A stretch of DNA of 64,000 nt from Kitasatospora sp. CB01950 (GTDB lineage: Bacteria > Actinomycetota > Actinomycetes > Streptomycetales > Streptomycetaceae). Under the pieces are notes generated by a model. That model made no database searches. It saw only the letters and a list, made by a program, of their open reading frames with translations, and was not told the origin of the DNA. Both the position numbers and the translations under genes were made by a program. Below are positions 8,492 through 16,389 of this stretch, in pieces (position 1 is the stretch's first letter; every line of letters starts with the position of its first letter). The stretch spans positions 371,425-435,424 of the forward strand of contig NZ_LISX01000002.1 in assembly GCF_001905465.1 (NCBI RefSeq). Reading direction: 5' to 3'.

Positions 8492-9869
8492 GGTGCACCT
8501 CCCCCGTCCCGTCGGCGGGCCCGTCGTCCTGTCCGGGGAACGGCGCGGGGAACGGCGCGGGGAACGGCGCGGGCGCGGGCGGCTGCGGCACCACGGGCGG
8601 CGCGATGTACGGCGCGGTGTACGAGATCTGCGGCGGGCTGTCCACCCGGATCGGCCACTCCCCGGTGAACTGCCCGCCGGGCTGCGGCCGGTGCACCTGC
8701 TGCTGCGGCGGCGCAACGGGCCCGGGCTGCGGCGGGTACGCCTGCGGCGGGTGGGGCTGCTGGGGCCGGTCCTGCGGCGGGTACGGCTGCGGAGGGTGCG
8801 GCTGCGGAGGGTGCGGCTGGGGCGGGTACGGCTGGGGCGTCCGTCCGCCCACCGGCCCGGCGGCGAACGGCTGTTGCCCGTGCGGCGGCTGCTGGTACGG
8901 CGGGGGCGGCGGCGCGAACGGGGCTGCGGGCGGTGTGGCCTGCGGTGGCGTCATCTGTTGCTGCGTCATCTGCTGCGAGGGTACGGCCTGTTGGGTGATG
9001 GGCTGGTGCGGGGCGGGCGCCTGGTGCGGCCGGGGCTGCTGCGGCGGGAGTTGCCGGGCCTGCGGGGCCGGCCGGGTCTGCGGGCCGAGGCGCCGGCGGC
9101 GGACGTCGGCGAGGTGCTGGACGCGGTCGACGGTGGTCCGTGCGGTGCGCATCAGCTCGGAGCGGATGAACCGCCGGTCGGTGGTGTCGCCGCCGTCGGA
9201 GAGCACCCGGGCGGTGCGCGGGGCGTGCGCGAGGCTGCCGAGGACGGGGAGTCGGAACTGTCGGGAGACCTCGTGGTCGGGGTAGGGGCCTTCGGCGACC
9301 AGCAGCAGTCCGAGGCTGTCGGAGCCGGTGCCGTTGGTGTCGAGGTCCTCGCGCAGCGCGGCCAGCCGGGGCCGGGCTGCGGAGAGTCCGCGCAGGGTGG
9401 TACGGACGGTCGCGGCGACCACGTCGGCGCGCCGGGCGAGCACGGCCATCGGGCCGTTGGCGCCGGAGCGGCCGAGGTCGAGGATGACGTCGTAGCCGTC
9501 GGGTTCGAGCGCGCGCAGCGCCTCCACCAGGGGTTCCCAGGTGTAGGCGAGGCCGGGTGCCTGGGTGGGGTCGGTGAGTCCGGGCAGCAGCAGGCGTTCG
9601 CCGGTGCCCTGCGGGGAGACGTCGAGGAGTTGTTCCCACAGGGTCTGGGCGAGCAGTCCGCGCCGGTCGGCGACGGCGAGGTTGCGCAGTCCGTAGACGG
9701 CTTCGACGCGGCCCTCGAGGGCGCCGGCCAGGATCGCGCCGCCGTCGGGGTCGCACTCGGCGAGCAGCACCCGGCGGCCCGGGCGCAGCGGCCAGGACAG
9801 CAGCAGGGCGAGGGCGCTGCTGGTGGCCCCGGGCGCCCCCGGCCCGCCGAGTACGGCCACCACGGTCAT
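8481..9869 (-). CDS. CpaE/TadZ-like ParA-type protein with Pro/Gln-rich tail
   Basis: 462 residues from ATG 9869, coupled to the upstream gene by TGATG. The first 260 residues form a MinD/ParA-like fold: MTVVAVLGGPGAPGATSSAL in the P-loop position, VLLAECDPDGG as the switch region and YDVILDLGRSGANGPMAVLA as Walker B. The P-loop lacks the usual lysines, so ATP binding may be lost or altered. From about residue 270 to the end the chain is a low-complexity Pro/Gln-rich tail with repeated PPQPHPPQP-like units. CpaE/TadZ proteins place the Tad machine at a site in the cell; the tail may be a protein-binding region (inference). Confidence 0.8.
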   Translation of the reverse strand: MTVVAVLGGPGAPGATSSALALLLSWPLRPGRRVLLAECDPDGGAILAGALEGRVEAVYGLRNLAVADRRGLLAQTLWEQLLDVSPQGTGERLLLPGLTDPTQAPGLAYTWEPLVEALRALEPDGYDVILDLGRSGANGPMAVLARRADVVAATVRTTLRGLSAARPRLAALREDLDTNGTGSDSLGLLLVAEGPYPDHEVSRQFRLPVLGSLAHAPRTARVLSDGGDTTDRRFIRSELMRTARTTVDRVQHLADVRRRRLGPQTRPAPQARQLPPQQPRPHQAPAPHQPITQQAVPSQQMTQQQMTPPQATPPAAPFAPPPPPYQQPPHGQQPFAAGPVGGRTPQPYPPQPHPPQPHPPQPYPPQDRPQQPHPPQAYPPQPGPVAPPQQQVHRPQPGGQFTGEWPIRVDSPPQISYTAPYIAPPVVPQPPAPAPFPAPFPAPFPGQDDGPADGTGEVHRAR

Positions 9870-10501
9870 CAGGAGCCCCCGGCGTTTCGGGGCGCGAGGA
9901 TCACCTGGAACTTGCCGCCGGCCACCCAGGCGGCGAGCCGGGGCCCGTCGGTGGGGCCGACGGCCACGTCGACGACGGTGGTGCCGTCGGTGTCGGTGCG
10001 GCCGACGCCGGAGACGATGGCGGCCATCGTCTCGGGGGTGCGGGTGGTGCCGTCGGCCTTGGTGCTGTCGGGGGTGTAGACGACCAGCACCTGGAGGCCG
10101 GGTTGCAGCCGGGTGGCGGGCAGTTGGGAGCGCTTGGCGGCGAGGCCGACGATCTGCTGGCCCGGCTGGGTGGCGGGGTCGCTGGTCAGGTCGGACTTGA
10201 CCAGCAGGGCGCCGCGCTTGAGGTCGGTGGTGGCGCGCAGGCCGACGGTGTGTTCGAGGTCGCGGGCGTCCAGCGGGTGCAGCGCGGGGTCGCCGGCGAT
10301 GTGCGCGACCACCAGGTCGTCGTTGCCGATGACCTGGCCCATCGGGACGTCGCGGGCCAGCGCCAGGACGGCGATCCGCTGGCCGCTGCTGTTGTACAGC
10401 ACGGCGCCGCCCAGTCCGCCGGCGGCGATCAGTGCGGCGGCCATGGCCAGCACGGCGGGCCTGCGCCGGCGCGCCCCGAGGCGGCGCGGCGGGGTCGGCA
10501 T
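9869..10501 (-). CDS. SAF-domain protein, CpaB/RcpC-like
   Basis: 210 residues from ATG 10501, chosen over a GTG 33 bases upstream because GGAG lies 9 nt before it. A single membrane anchor follows the basic N-terminus (PAVLAMAAALIAAGGLGGAVLY), then a SAF/beta-clip domain (VLALARDVPMGQVIGNDDLV, LKRGALLVKSDL) and an extracytoplasmic C-terminal region. CpaB/RcpC proteins of Tad systems stabilise the fibre exit; in a Gram-positive there is no secretin, so it probably acts in the cell wall zone. It heads the coupled block CpaE-TadA-TadB-TadC. Confidence 0.8.
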   Translation of the reverse strand: MPTPPRRLGARRRRPAVLAMAAALIAAGGLGGAVLYNSSGQRIAVLALARDVPMGQVIGNDDLVVAHIAGDPALHPLDARDLEHTVGLRATTDLKRGALLVKSDLTSDPATQPGQQIVGLAAKRSQLPATRLQPGLQVLVVYTPDSTKADGTTRTPETMAAIVSGVGRTDTDGTTVVDVAVGPTDGPRLAAWVAGGKFQVILAPRNAGGS

Positions 10502-10588
10502 GCTTCGGTTCTCCACCGCTTCGCGGCCTCTCACTCGTGATGGAACGTCAGTTCGGGTGCGGCGGCCGGATCTCCGGCCGCCGGCCGG

Positions 10589-11509
10589 TCAGTTCAGCAC
10601 CTGGACCTCGTTGACCGGGATGCGCAGGACCGGCTTGTCGAGGTCGGTGCGCCAGGTGAAGTCCGCCATGTTGATGTCGACGTTGGTCGAGGTGTGGGCG
10701 GTGACCCGCCACAGCAGGCTGACGGTCACGGTGTAGGCGTGGTCGTTCATCTTCGCGGAGCTGGCGGTGAAGGTGTGGCTGCAGCTGGGCGTGCCGCCTG
10801 CGGTGAACGGCGTTCCGGCGTCGTCGCAGACGACGTCGGTGACCCGGCCCTGGCCGGCCGGGCCGTCGTCCACGTGCCAGATGACCTGCTTGAGGGTGAC
10901 GGTGGTGGTGACGTCGTAGTCGGGGGCGTGGACGGTGCCGCTGAGCGGGCCGGTGAAGTCCCTCGCGGGGTCGAACCAGAGCCACACCGGGGAGCCGACC
11001 ACGGCGTCGGTCTTCGGGGCGACGTGCAGTTCGCGCAGGCCGATCTCGATCTTGCCGAGGGCGTCGAAGGCCAGCTGCCGGGGCGTCCGGGGCCGCATGC
11101 CGGCGGGCGGGCTGGCCAGGAACACCGCGCCGGGCGCCTCGTTGCCGAGACAGGCCCGGTCGTAGATCGCGCCGTCCTTGCTGGTCCTGCCGTCCCAGAC
11201 GTCCTCGGACTCCAGCGGCTGCGGGCTGGCCAGCCGGTAGTAGCAGCCCTCGGAGAACCAGCCGAGGTCGTCGCGCCAGCAGGGCACCGTCTCCCCGTTC
11301 CAACTGCACGTGTTGGAGCCGGAGTCACCGCCCCCGCCGCTGCCCCCGGAGCCGGGGGGCTGCGCGGTGGCGGTCCAGCCGTGGCCCGCGCAGATGGTGG
11401 TGTCGCCGCAGGGGCCGACGACGTCGGCGCTCGCGGACGGAACGGCGCCGACCGTCAATCCGATTCCGGTCAGTACACAGAGGGCGGCGCGCCGGGCGGA
11501 GTTCAGCAT
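10589..11509 (-). CDS. Secreted protein of the Tad locus, function unknown
   Basis: 306 residues with a clear Sec signal peptide (residues 1-29, ending SASA-DVVG). It continues with a glycine/serine linker and a domain containing eight or so cysteines in the first half (PCGDTTICAGHGW, CSWNGETVPCW, CYYRL, RACLGNE), which suggests disulfide bonding outside the cell. The C-terminal half looks beta-rich. Its ATG overlaps the end of the upstream lipoprotein gene by 7 bases. Position suggests a surface component or accessory of the pilus; no catalytic motif is recognisable. Confidence 0.75.
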   Translation of the reverse strand: MLNSARRAALCVLTGIGLTVGAVPSASADVVGPCGDTTICAGHGWTATAQPPGSGGSGGGGDSGSNTCSWNGETVPCWRDDLGWFSEGCYYRLASPQPLESEDVWDGRTSKDGAIYDRACLGNEAPGAVFLASPPAGMRPRTPRQLAFDALGKIEIGLRELHVAPKTDAVVGSPVWLWFDPARDFTGPLSGTVHAPDYDVTTTVTLKQVIWHVDDGPAGQGRVTDVVCDDAGTPFTAGGTPSCSHTFTASSAKMNDHAYTVTVSLLWRVTAHTSTNVDINMADFTWRTDLDKPVLRIPVNEVQVLN

Positions 11510-12132
11510 GTCTTGGTCACCTCACGGGTGAAGTCGGCGATCAGCCAGCGGTTTCCGTATTTCTTCAGGACGGCGGTCGCGGGATAGCGGGACAGCCGCT
11601 GGGGCGGGTCCTTGATCTCGCGGGTGGTGGCGTCCACCTGGTGCCAGTCGGTGACGTCGAGGCAGTCCTCGACGGTCGCGACGGGCGGTTTCGCGTTCAG
11701 GTCAAGGCTTTTGAGGAGGGGTGAGGTCCTGGGCCGGCCGGTCATCACGAGTTTGGCGTCGTGCAGGCGGTTGAGCGAAAGCAGGGCTTCGCCGAGCGCG
11801 TTTCCGGTGGCGTACTGGTTGAGCGAGGTTCCGTCCGAATTCGATCGCTGGAACACCTCGGCGCGGACGTCCCACCAGGACTGATAGGACATCACCGCGT
11901 TGTGCGCGTCCAGTCCTTGGGCGCCCTGGTCGGGGACGGGGCTGTGTTGGGGGTCGTTGTTCCCGGTGGGGCCGGCGCTCGCGCGGGGAAGTCCGGAGTC
12001 GGGGGTGCCGAGGCGGTCGGCGGAGCCTTTTTCGGTCGCACCGCATGCCGTCAGGGCGGTGAGGAGGAATGGCAGAAGCAGCCCGCTGATCCCAACCGCC
12101 TTAGGGCGCACCAGAGTTCCGCGCTGCCGCAT
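11503..12132 (-). CDS. Lipoprotein at the head of the Tad operon
   Basis: 209 residues from ATG 12132 (MRQRGTLVRPKAVG). A hydrophobic stretch ends in the lipobox LTAC, so the mature protein is likely lipid-anchored at Cys 36 or so. After a Ser/Pro/Asn-rich linker the folded part (QSWWDVRAEVFQRSNSDGTS, then KKYGNRWLIADFTREV) resembles small NTF2/SnoaL-type or Mce-associated-like extracytoplasmic domains; that resemblance is an impression, not a firm match. A longer frame upstream is not supported by a ribosome binding site. It is the first gene of the run of minus-strand Tad genes. Confidence 0.75.
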   Translation of the reverse strand: MRQRGTLVRPKAVGISGLLLPFLLTALTACGATEKGSADRLGTPDSGLPRASAGPTGNNDPQHSPVPDQGAQGLDAHNAVMSYQSWWDVRAEVFQRSNSDGTSLNQYATGNALGEALLSLNRLHDAKLVMTGRPRTSPLLKSLDLNAKPPVATVEDCLDVTDWHQVDATTREIKDPPQRLSRYPATAVLKKYGNRWLIADFTREVTKTC

Positions 12133-12274
12133 AGCCCCACCTTGTCGCGGCCGAACCTGTGGCGGGTCCGGACCGCGGATCTCGTCTGCCGTCCCCTGTG
12201 GTGATTCCGGGTCGCTCGGAGGTCGATTCTTCGCCAACCCGCCCCGGTACGGCAACACCCGGGGCGTCCTGACC

Positions 12275-13111
12275 TTACGCGGAAGGCGGATCGGTTGGGG
12301 TGCTTTCTCGCCACAGAACTGCCAAAAGTTCATCGGAGAGCGGCAGTCCGGCGAGCGCTCCCCGCACGGCGGCCCGATTGCGCATCAGGAGTCTCCCGCC
12401 GTCACGCGGCACCAGGAGTCTGGCCTCGCCGGCCGCGGCCGGTTCGCCCCAGCCGAGTTGGCCCTCGACGGCGGGCTGCAGGTCGAGCGGTCCGACGGCG
12501 GCGGGCGCGCCGGGCACGCCGTGCTCCAGCACCCGGCCGAGCGCCCAGCTGAACGAGCCCTCCGCGCCGGGCAGGACGCCGTCGCGCCCCCGCCGGCCCG
12601 CGCTCCAGCGGCCGATCCGGCCCCACAGCGGCACCCGGGAGTGGGCGAGCAGTTCGCCCGCGCCGTCCTCGCGCAGCAGCGCCGTCCAGGTGTCGCGGTC
12701 GGCGACGGCGTCGACGATCAACAGGGTCTCCTCCTGCTCGCCGTGGACCATGGCGCTGGTGATCCAGTCCCAGGCGAGGCCGCGCCGGTAGGCGTTGTCG
12801 GGGGTGGAGCCCGCGGTGACCAGCGCGACCCGACGGCCGCGCGGGTCGGCGATCAGCTGGCCGAGCAGGCAGACCACCAGCCACCGGGCGGGGCGGGCGG
12901 CGGCCTCGCGCAGCCCGGTGAGCAGGACGTTGGCGTCGCCGCCGGCGGGCGGCACGGTCACGTTGCTGCCCCGGGTGCCGGCGTCGAAGGTACGGCCGGG
13001 CAGGGCCGCGGCGAGCGTGCGGGCGCCGTCGGCGACGCGGGCGGAGCCGCCGTGGCCGCGTTCGGGGCCGCCGTCCGCGCCGATCACCACCAGTTCGATG
13101 CCACCGCTCAC
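12275..13111 (-). CDS. Conserved actinomycete protein of unknown function
   Basis: 278 residues from GTG 13111, with AGGGGG 8 nt upstream; the longer frame to 13168 lacks such a site. The N-terminus ELVVIGADGGPERGHGG is a strand-loop start of an alpha/beta fold. Hydrophobic strands follow at RWLVVCLLGQLI, RVALVTAG and ETLLIVDAVADRDTW. The order of strands recalls caspase-like or Rossmann-like folds, but the catalytic His and Cys expected of a caspase are not where they should be. No signal peptide or membrane helix is seen. It lies upstream of, and reads the same way as, the Tad operon, 142 bases away. Confidence 0.6.
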   Translation of the reverse strand: MSGGIELVVIGADGGPERGHGGSARVADGARTLAAALPGRTFDAGTRGSNVTVPPAGGDANVLLTGLREAAARPARWLVVCLLGQLIADPRGRRVALVTAGSTPDNAYRRGLAWDWITSAMVHGEQEETLLIVDAVADRDTWTALLREDGAGELLAHSRVPLWGRIGRWSAGRRGRDGVLPGAEGSFSWALGRVLEHGVPGAPAAVGPLDLQPAVEGQLGWGEPAAAGEARLLVPRDGGRLLMRNRAAVRGALAGLPLSDELLAVLWRESTPTDPPSA

Positions 13112-13223
13112 CGTGTACCGCCCCCTCTGCCTGCCGCGCCGGGCCACTCGTGCCGCGGCCGCAGCCAAGGTATCGCCGAGCGGTGCCGCCGCGCGCCGAA
13201 TTCGGCCCGATGAGCCCCAGCTC

Positions 13224-13239
13224 AGGGACCATGGGCCCT
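13224..13239. promoter_or_regulatory. DevR/OsdR-like inverted repeat upstream of NimA-like gene
   Basis: AGGGACCATGGGCCCT is a 16-base palindrome with one mismatched pair. It resembles the AGGGCC-N4-GGCCCT type of site bound by the Streptomyces OsdR/DevR dormancy regulator. It ends 36 bases before the ATG at 13276 and directly upstream of a weak GTTCGG/CACCAT promoter-like pair, the position of an activator site. Small flavin/pyridoxamine-oxidase-fold proteins are common members of this regulon. Confidence 0.45.
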
Positions 13240-13275
13240 GTTCGGCCGCAGGTCGGGCGGGGCACCATCGACCTC

Positions 13276-13695
13276 ATGGACCGAGACGACCGGGTGGAGA
13301 CCCTGAGCGAGGCCGAGTGCCTGCGCCTGCTCGGCGCCGTGCCGCTGGGGCGTGTGGTGTACACCGAGCACGCGCTGCCGGCGGTGCTGCCGGTGGCGTT
13401 CCGGCTGGCCGCGGACGGGCGGCTGATCCTGGCGCTGCGCACCGGCACGCGGGTGGCGCGGGCGCTGGACGGGACGGTGGCGGCGTTCCAGGTGGACGAT
13501 TTCGACCCGGCGGGCCGCTGCGGCTGGAGCGTGCTGGTGCACGGGCGGGCCGAGGTGGTGCGCGACGCCCAGGAGCGGGCCTCGCTGGAGGAGGACGGCC
13601 TGCGTCCGTGGATCCCGGAGCCGGGCCCGGAGTACGTGGCGATCACCCCGGAGCTGGTCTCCGGCCGCCGCCTGATGCCCGACGCCTCGCTCTGA
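13276..13695 (+). CDS. Pyridoxamine 5'-phosphate oxidase-fold protein (NimA-like)
   Basis: 139 residues from ATG 13276. The start MDRDDRVETLSEAECLRLLG followed by GRVVYTEHALPAVLPVAFRL is typical of the small split-barrel flavoprotein family that includes NimA nitroimidazole reductases and dormancy-regulon proteins of mycobacteria. Such proteins bind FMN or F420 as dimers. The middle has the usual RTGTRVARALDGTVAAFQVD loop and a C-terminal VAITPELVSGRRL. No Shine-Dalgarno sequence is obvious. The upstream palindrome suggests control by oxygen or redox state through a DevR-type regulator. Substrate is unknown. Confidence 0.85.
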   Translation: MDRDDRVETLSEAECLRLLGAVPLGRVVYTEHALPAVLPVAFRLAADGRLILALRTGTRVARALDGTVAAFQVDDFDPAGRCGWSVLVHGRAEVVRDAQERASLEEDGLRPWIPEPGPEYVAITPELVSGRRLMPDASL

Positions 13696-13700
13696 CCCCC

Positions 13701-13758
13701 CGTTCCGCCGCCGGACGCCGCGTTCCACCGCCGGACGCCGCGTTCCGACGGGACGCCG
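13701..13758. repeat. 20-bp tandem repeat, 2.9 copies
   Basis: The unit CGTTCCRCCGCCGGACGCCG occurs at 13701-13720 and 13721-13740, differing at one base, and a third degenerate copy two bases shorter fills 13741-13758. The array ends exactly where the -35 of the next promoter begins. Confidence 0.85.
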
Positions 13759-13787
13759 CTGACAGGTGACCGGCGAGTAGGCATACT
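13759..13787 (+). promoter_or_regulatory. Sigma-70 (HrdB)-type promoter for the MaoC gene
   Basis: CTGACA at 13759-13764 and CATACT at 13782-13787 are separated by 17 bases, a good match to the principal streptomycete promoter pattern. The start codon lies at 13843, leaving a leader of about 50 nt with a GGAG ribosome binding site. Confidence 0.6.
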
Positions 13788-13842
13788 CTGCGGGGCGGCC
13801 CGCCGGGCCGTCCCCTGCCCCGTCGCACCTGTGGAGCGCCCC

Positions 13843-14313
13843 GTGACGACCTTCGCCTCGCTCGCCGACCTGACCGCCGCGGTCGGTACCGAACTCGGTA
13901 CCAGCCAGTGGCACACCGTCGACCAGGAGCGGGTGAACCTGTTCGCCGAGGCGACCGGCGACCACCAGTGGATCCACGTCGACCCGGAGCGCGCCAAGGA
14001 CTCGCCGTTCGGCGGGACGATCGCGCACGGCTACCTGACGCTGTCGCTGCTGCCGGTGCTGGCGAAGGAGTGCTACGACGTGGCGGGCATCGCGATGGCC
14101 CTCAACTACGGCTCGGACAAGGTCCGTTTCCCGGCCCCGCTGCCGGTGGGCACGCCGGTGCGGGCGACGGCGGTGCTGCTGTCGGCCGACGAGGTGCCGG
14201 GCGGGGTGCAGGCGGTGGTCCGCTTCACCATCTCCAGCGAGACGAGCGCCAAGCCGCACTGCGTCGCCGAGGCCATCACCCGCTTCTACCCGGCCGCCGA
14301 TCCGGCCGCCTGA
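13843..14313 (+). CDS. MaoC-family (R)-specific enoyl-CoA hydratase
   Basis: 156 residues from GTG 13843; GGAG sits 6 nt upstream, which favours this start over the GTG at 13831. The hydratase-2 hot-dog fold is shown by WHTVDQERVNLFAEATGDHQ, then HVDPERAK and FGGTIAHGYLTLSLLPVL, carrying the catalytic Asp and His pair of the motif (D-x-N/Q/H-x-I/H-H and G-x-I-x-H-G). The family adds water to trans-2-enoyl-CoA, giving (R)-3-hydroxyacyl-CoA in fatty acid or polyketide metabolism. The gene appears monocistronic. Confidence 0.9.
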   Translation: MTTFASLADLTAAVGTELGTSQWHTVDQERVNLFAEATGDHQWIHVDPERAKDSPFGGTIAHGYLTLSLLPVLAKECYDVAGIAMALNYGSDKVRFPAPLPVGTPVRATAVLLSADEVPGGVQAVVRFTISSETSAKPHCVAEAITRFYPAADPAA

Positions 14314-14572
14314 CCTCCGCCTCCTCCGCACGGACCGTCCCGGGTTTCCGGGGCGGTCCGTTCGCGTTGGTTCGAACGGCGCGCCGCGAGCCCGTTCGAC
14401 TGATCTTGGACATTTGGCAGGTAATGTCCGGGTTTGAAATGCGCTGTCCGTGCCGGGAGCCCCCTGGCTGTTCGGACGGCGCCGTCCGGCCTGCCGTCGA
14501 CCCGCGCGGGGCGCTCCCCGCGTCCCGCGGTCCCGGCGCGCCGCCGTTCGGGCGTTCGACCGTGGAGGTGCC

Positions 14573-15988
14573 TTGTCCCGTCCTGTCTCCTGGCTGTTCC
14601 GCGCCGGTGAGTTGGCCGCCGAGGCCGGGCTCGCGCTGCGCGACGCGAAGCGCTCGTACCGGACGCTGCCGCGGGAGAGCTGGCACCGGATGCGCACCGA
14701 CGCGTTCGGCGCCGACCCGCGCGGCGGCCGCTGGAACAAGGTGCGCAACTCGCCTCATTTCGTGGACGGTTCGTTCCGCAACCCGGTGCCGACCCGCCCC
14801 CTCGCGTACGGGTACACCCCGCTGGCGCTGATGCGCACCCGGCTGGCCGCGGACGGCGACCGCCGCTCCCCCTCCGCCGCGGTGCCCGTGCACCGGCTGC
14901 TGCCGGTCGAGTTGGCCGCCCCGCCCGAGTCCGGGCTGCGGCTGACCTGGCTCGGGCACGCCACCGTGCTGGCCGAACTGGACGGCGTGCGGGTGCTGTT
15001 CGACCCGGTGTGGAGCGAGCGCGTCTCGCCGTTCGGCTGGATCGGCCCGAAGCGGCTGCACCCGGTGCCGCTGCCGCTGGCCGAACTCGGGCCGGTGGAC
15101 GTGGTGGTGATCTCCCACGACCACTACGACCACCTGGATATGGCCACCGTCCGCACGCTGGCCGCCGGCGACGCGGTGTTCGCGGTGCCGCTGGGCATCG
15201 GCGCGCACCTGGAGCACTGGGGCGTCGAGCCGTACCGGATCGTCGACCTCGACTGGTGGGAGTCCGTCGAACTCGACGGCCTGCGGCTGACGGCCACCCC
15301 CGCCCGCCACTACTGCTCGCGCGGGCCTCGGCCCACCGGCAAGTTCCTCTGGTCGTCCTGGGTGGTCGAGGGCAGCCGCCACCGGCTGTTCCACAGCGGC
15401 GACACCGGCTGGTTCCCGGGCTTCACCGACATCGGCCGCCGCTTCGGGGGGTTCGACGCCACCATGATGCAGGTCGGCGCGTACTCCGAGCACTGGCCGG
15501 AGGTCCACCTGACGCCCGAGGAGGCCGTGCAGGCCCACCGCGACCTGGGCGGGAAGGTGATGCTCCCGATGCACTGGGGCACCTTCGACCTCGCCCCGCA
15601 CCCGTGGGAGGAGCCCGCCGAACGGACGGTCGCCGCCGCGAACGCGGCCGGCGTCACGCTCGCGATGCCCCGTCCCGGCAAGCCCTTCGAGCCGGCCGAC
15701 CCGCCGCCCGTCAAACTCTGGTGGCGCGCCGTCGCGGCCACCCCCGCCGGGGCGGACGTCCTCGTCCCCGAGGCGCTCAACCCGCCCACCACCGCCGTCC
15801 CCGACACCCCCGCCGCCCTCACCGGCGCCCCGCCCCGCCCGGACGCCCCGCTGGCCGCGGCCCGACCGGACGCCGCCGCCGGGCCCGAGGTCGCCGGGCC
15901 GGGCACCGAGCCGGGCGCCGCCGGGCCGAACGTCGCCGCCCCGGCCGAGCGGTCACCCGGCCAGGACGGCGAAGTCCCGCAGCTCTGA
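14573..15988 (+). CDS. Metallo-beta-lactamase-fold hydrolase (NAPE-PLD/UlaG-like)
   Basis: 471 residues from TTG 14573, preceded at once by GGAGG; no ATG or GTG in frame is as well placed. After an N-terminal basic region come RLTWLGHATVLAELDGVRVL and the metal site SHDHYDHLD (HxHxDH), then RLFHSGDTGWF, supplying the Asp/His of the di-zinc centre, and MLPMHWGTFDLA with the last His. This layout matches NAPE-phospholipase D-like and UlaG-like enzymes. The last 100 residues are a proline/alanine-rich tail, an unusual extension. The natural substrate is unknown; phospholipid-type or lactone substrates are possible. Confidence 0.85.
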   Translation: MSRPVSWLFRAGELAAEAGLALRDAKRSYRTLPRESWHRMRTDAFGADPRGGRWNKVRNSPHFVDGSFRNPVPTRPLAYGYTPLALMRTRLAADGDRRSPSAAVPVHRLLPVELAAPPESGLRLTWLGHATVLAELDGVRVLFDPVWSERVSPFGWIGPKRLHPVPLPLAELGPVDVVVISHDHYDHLDMATVRTLAAGDAVFAVPLGIGAHLEHWGVEPYRIVDLDWWESVELDGLRLTATPARHYCSRGPRPTGKFLWSSWVVEGSRHRLFHSGDTGWFPGFTDIGRRFGGFDATMMQVGAYSEHWPEVHLTPEEAVQAHRDLGGKVMLPMHWGTFDLAPHPWEEPAERTVAAANAAGVTLAMPRPGKPFEPADPPPVKLWWRAVAATPAGADVLVPEALNPPTTAVPDTPAALTGAPPRPDAPLAAARPDAAAGPEVAGPGTEPGAAGPNVAAPAERSPGQDGEVPQL

Positions 15989-15994
15989 CGGCCG

Positions 15995-16348
15995 TCAGTG
16001 CCGCAGTGCGCCCTCCACCAGGGCCACTGCGGCCCGCGGGTCCTCCACCTCGACGATCACCCGGGCGTAGCGTTCGTCGGCGAGTTCGATCACCACGGCC
16101 TTCGCCGGGTTCTTCACGTCCCAGAACACCAGCTCGCCGTGGCGGCGGAACCGGCCGGCGGTGATCAGCCCGGGCCACTGGGTGCCGCCCACCCTGATCC
16201 CCTTGGGCTCCGAGGCGACGCCCGGATCGGCGGTCGCGCCGCGGACGTTGGCCAGCGGTATCTCGATCCGGCTCTTGATCGCCCAGAGCTTGTCCAGGCC
16301 CTCGATCTCCACGACCAGCGTTCCGTTGTCGACAGTCAGTCGAGCCAT
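15995..16348 (-). CDS. Small conserved protein, PH-like fold suspected
   Basis: 117 residues from ATG 16348. It is rich in predicted strands (ARLTVDNGTLVVEIEGLDKL, IEIPLANVRGA, RRHGELVFWDVKNPAKAVVIEL, RYARVIVEVEDP) and ends in a helix, the layout of bacterial pleckstrin-homology-like domains. There is no signal peptide. Its stop lies 7 bases from the convergent hydrolase gene. Function is unknown. Confidence 0.7.
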   Translation of the reverse strand: MARLTVDNGTLVVEIEGLDKLWAIKSRIEIPLANVRGATADPGVASEPKGIRVGGTQWPGLITAGRFRRHGELVFWDVKNPAKAVVIELADERYARVIVEVEDPRAAVALVEGALRH

Positions 16349-16389
16349 GTCGGTGAACCCTCCCTAGTGCTTGTGTGTGTGACGGCCGG

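Noticed and set aside
8740-8880. Short repeats resembling a CRISPR or minisatellite
   Set aside because: They are codon-level repeats of a Pro/Gln-rich tail in the CpaE-like gene, with no spacers.
12133-12333. N-terminal extension of the Tad lipoprotein
   Set aside because: The longer frame has no ribosome binding site and would hide the lipoprotein signal peptide.
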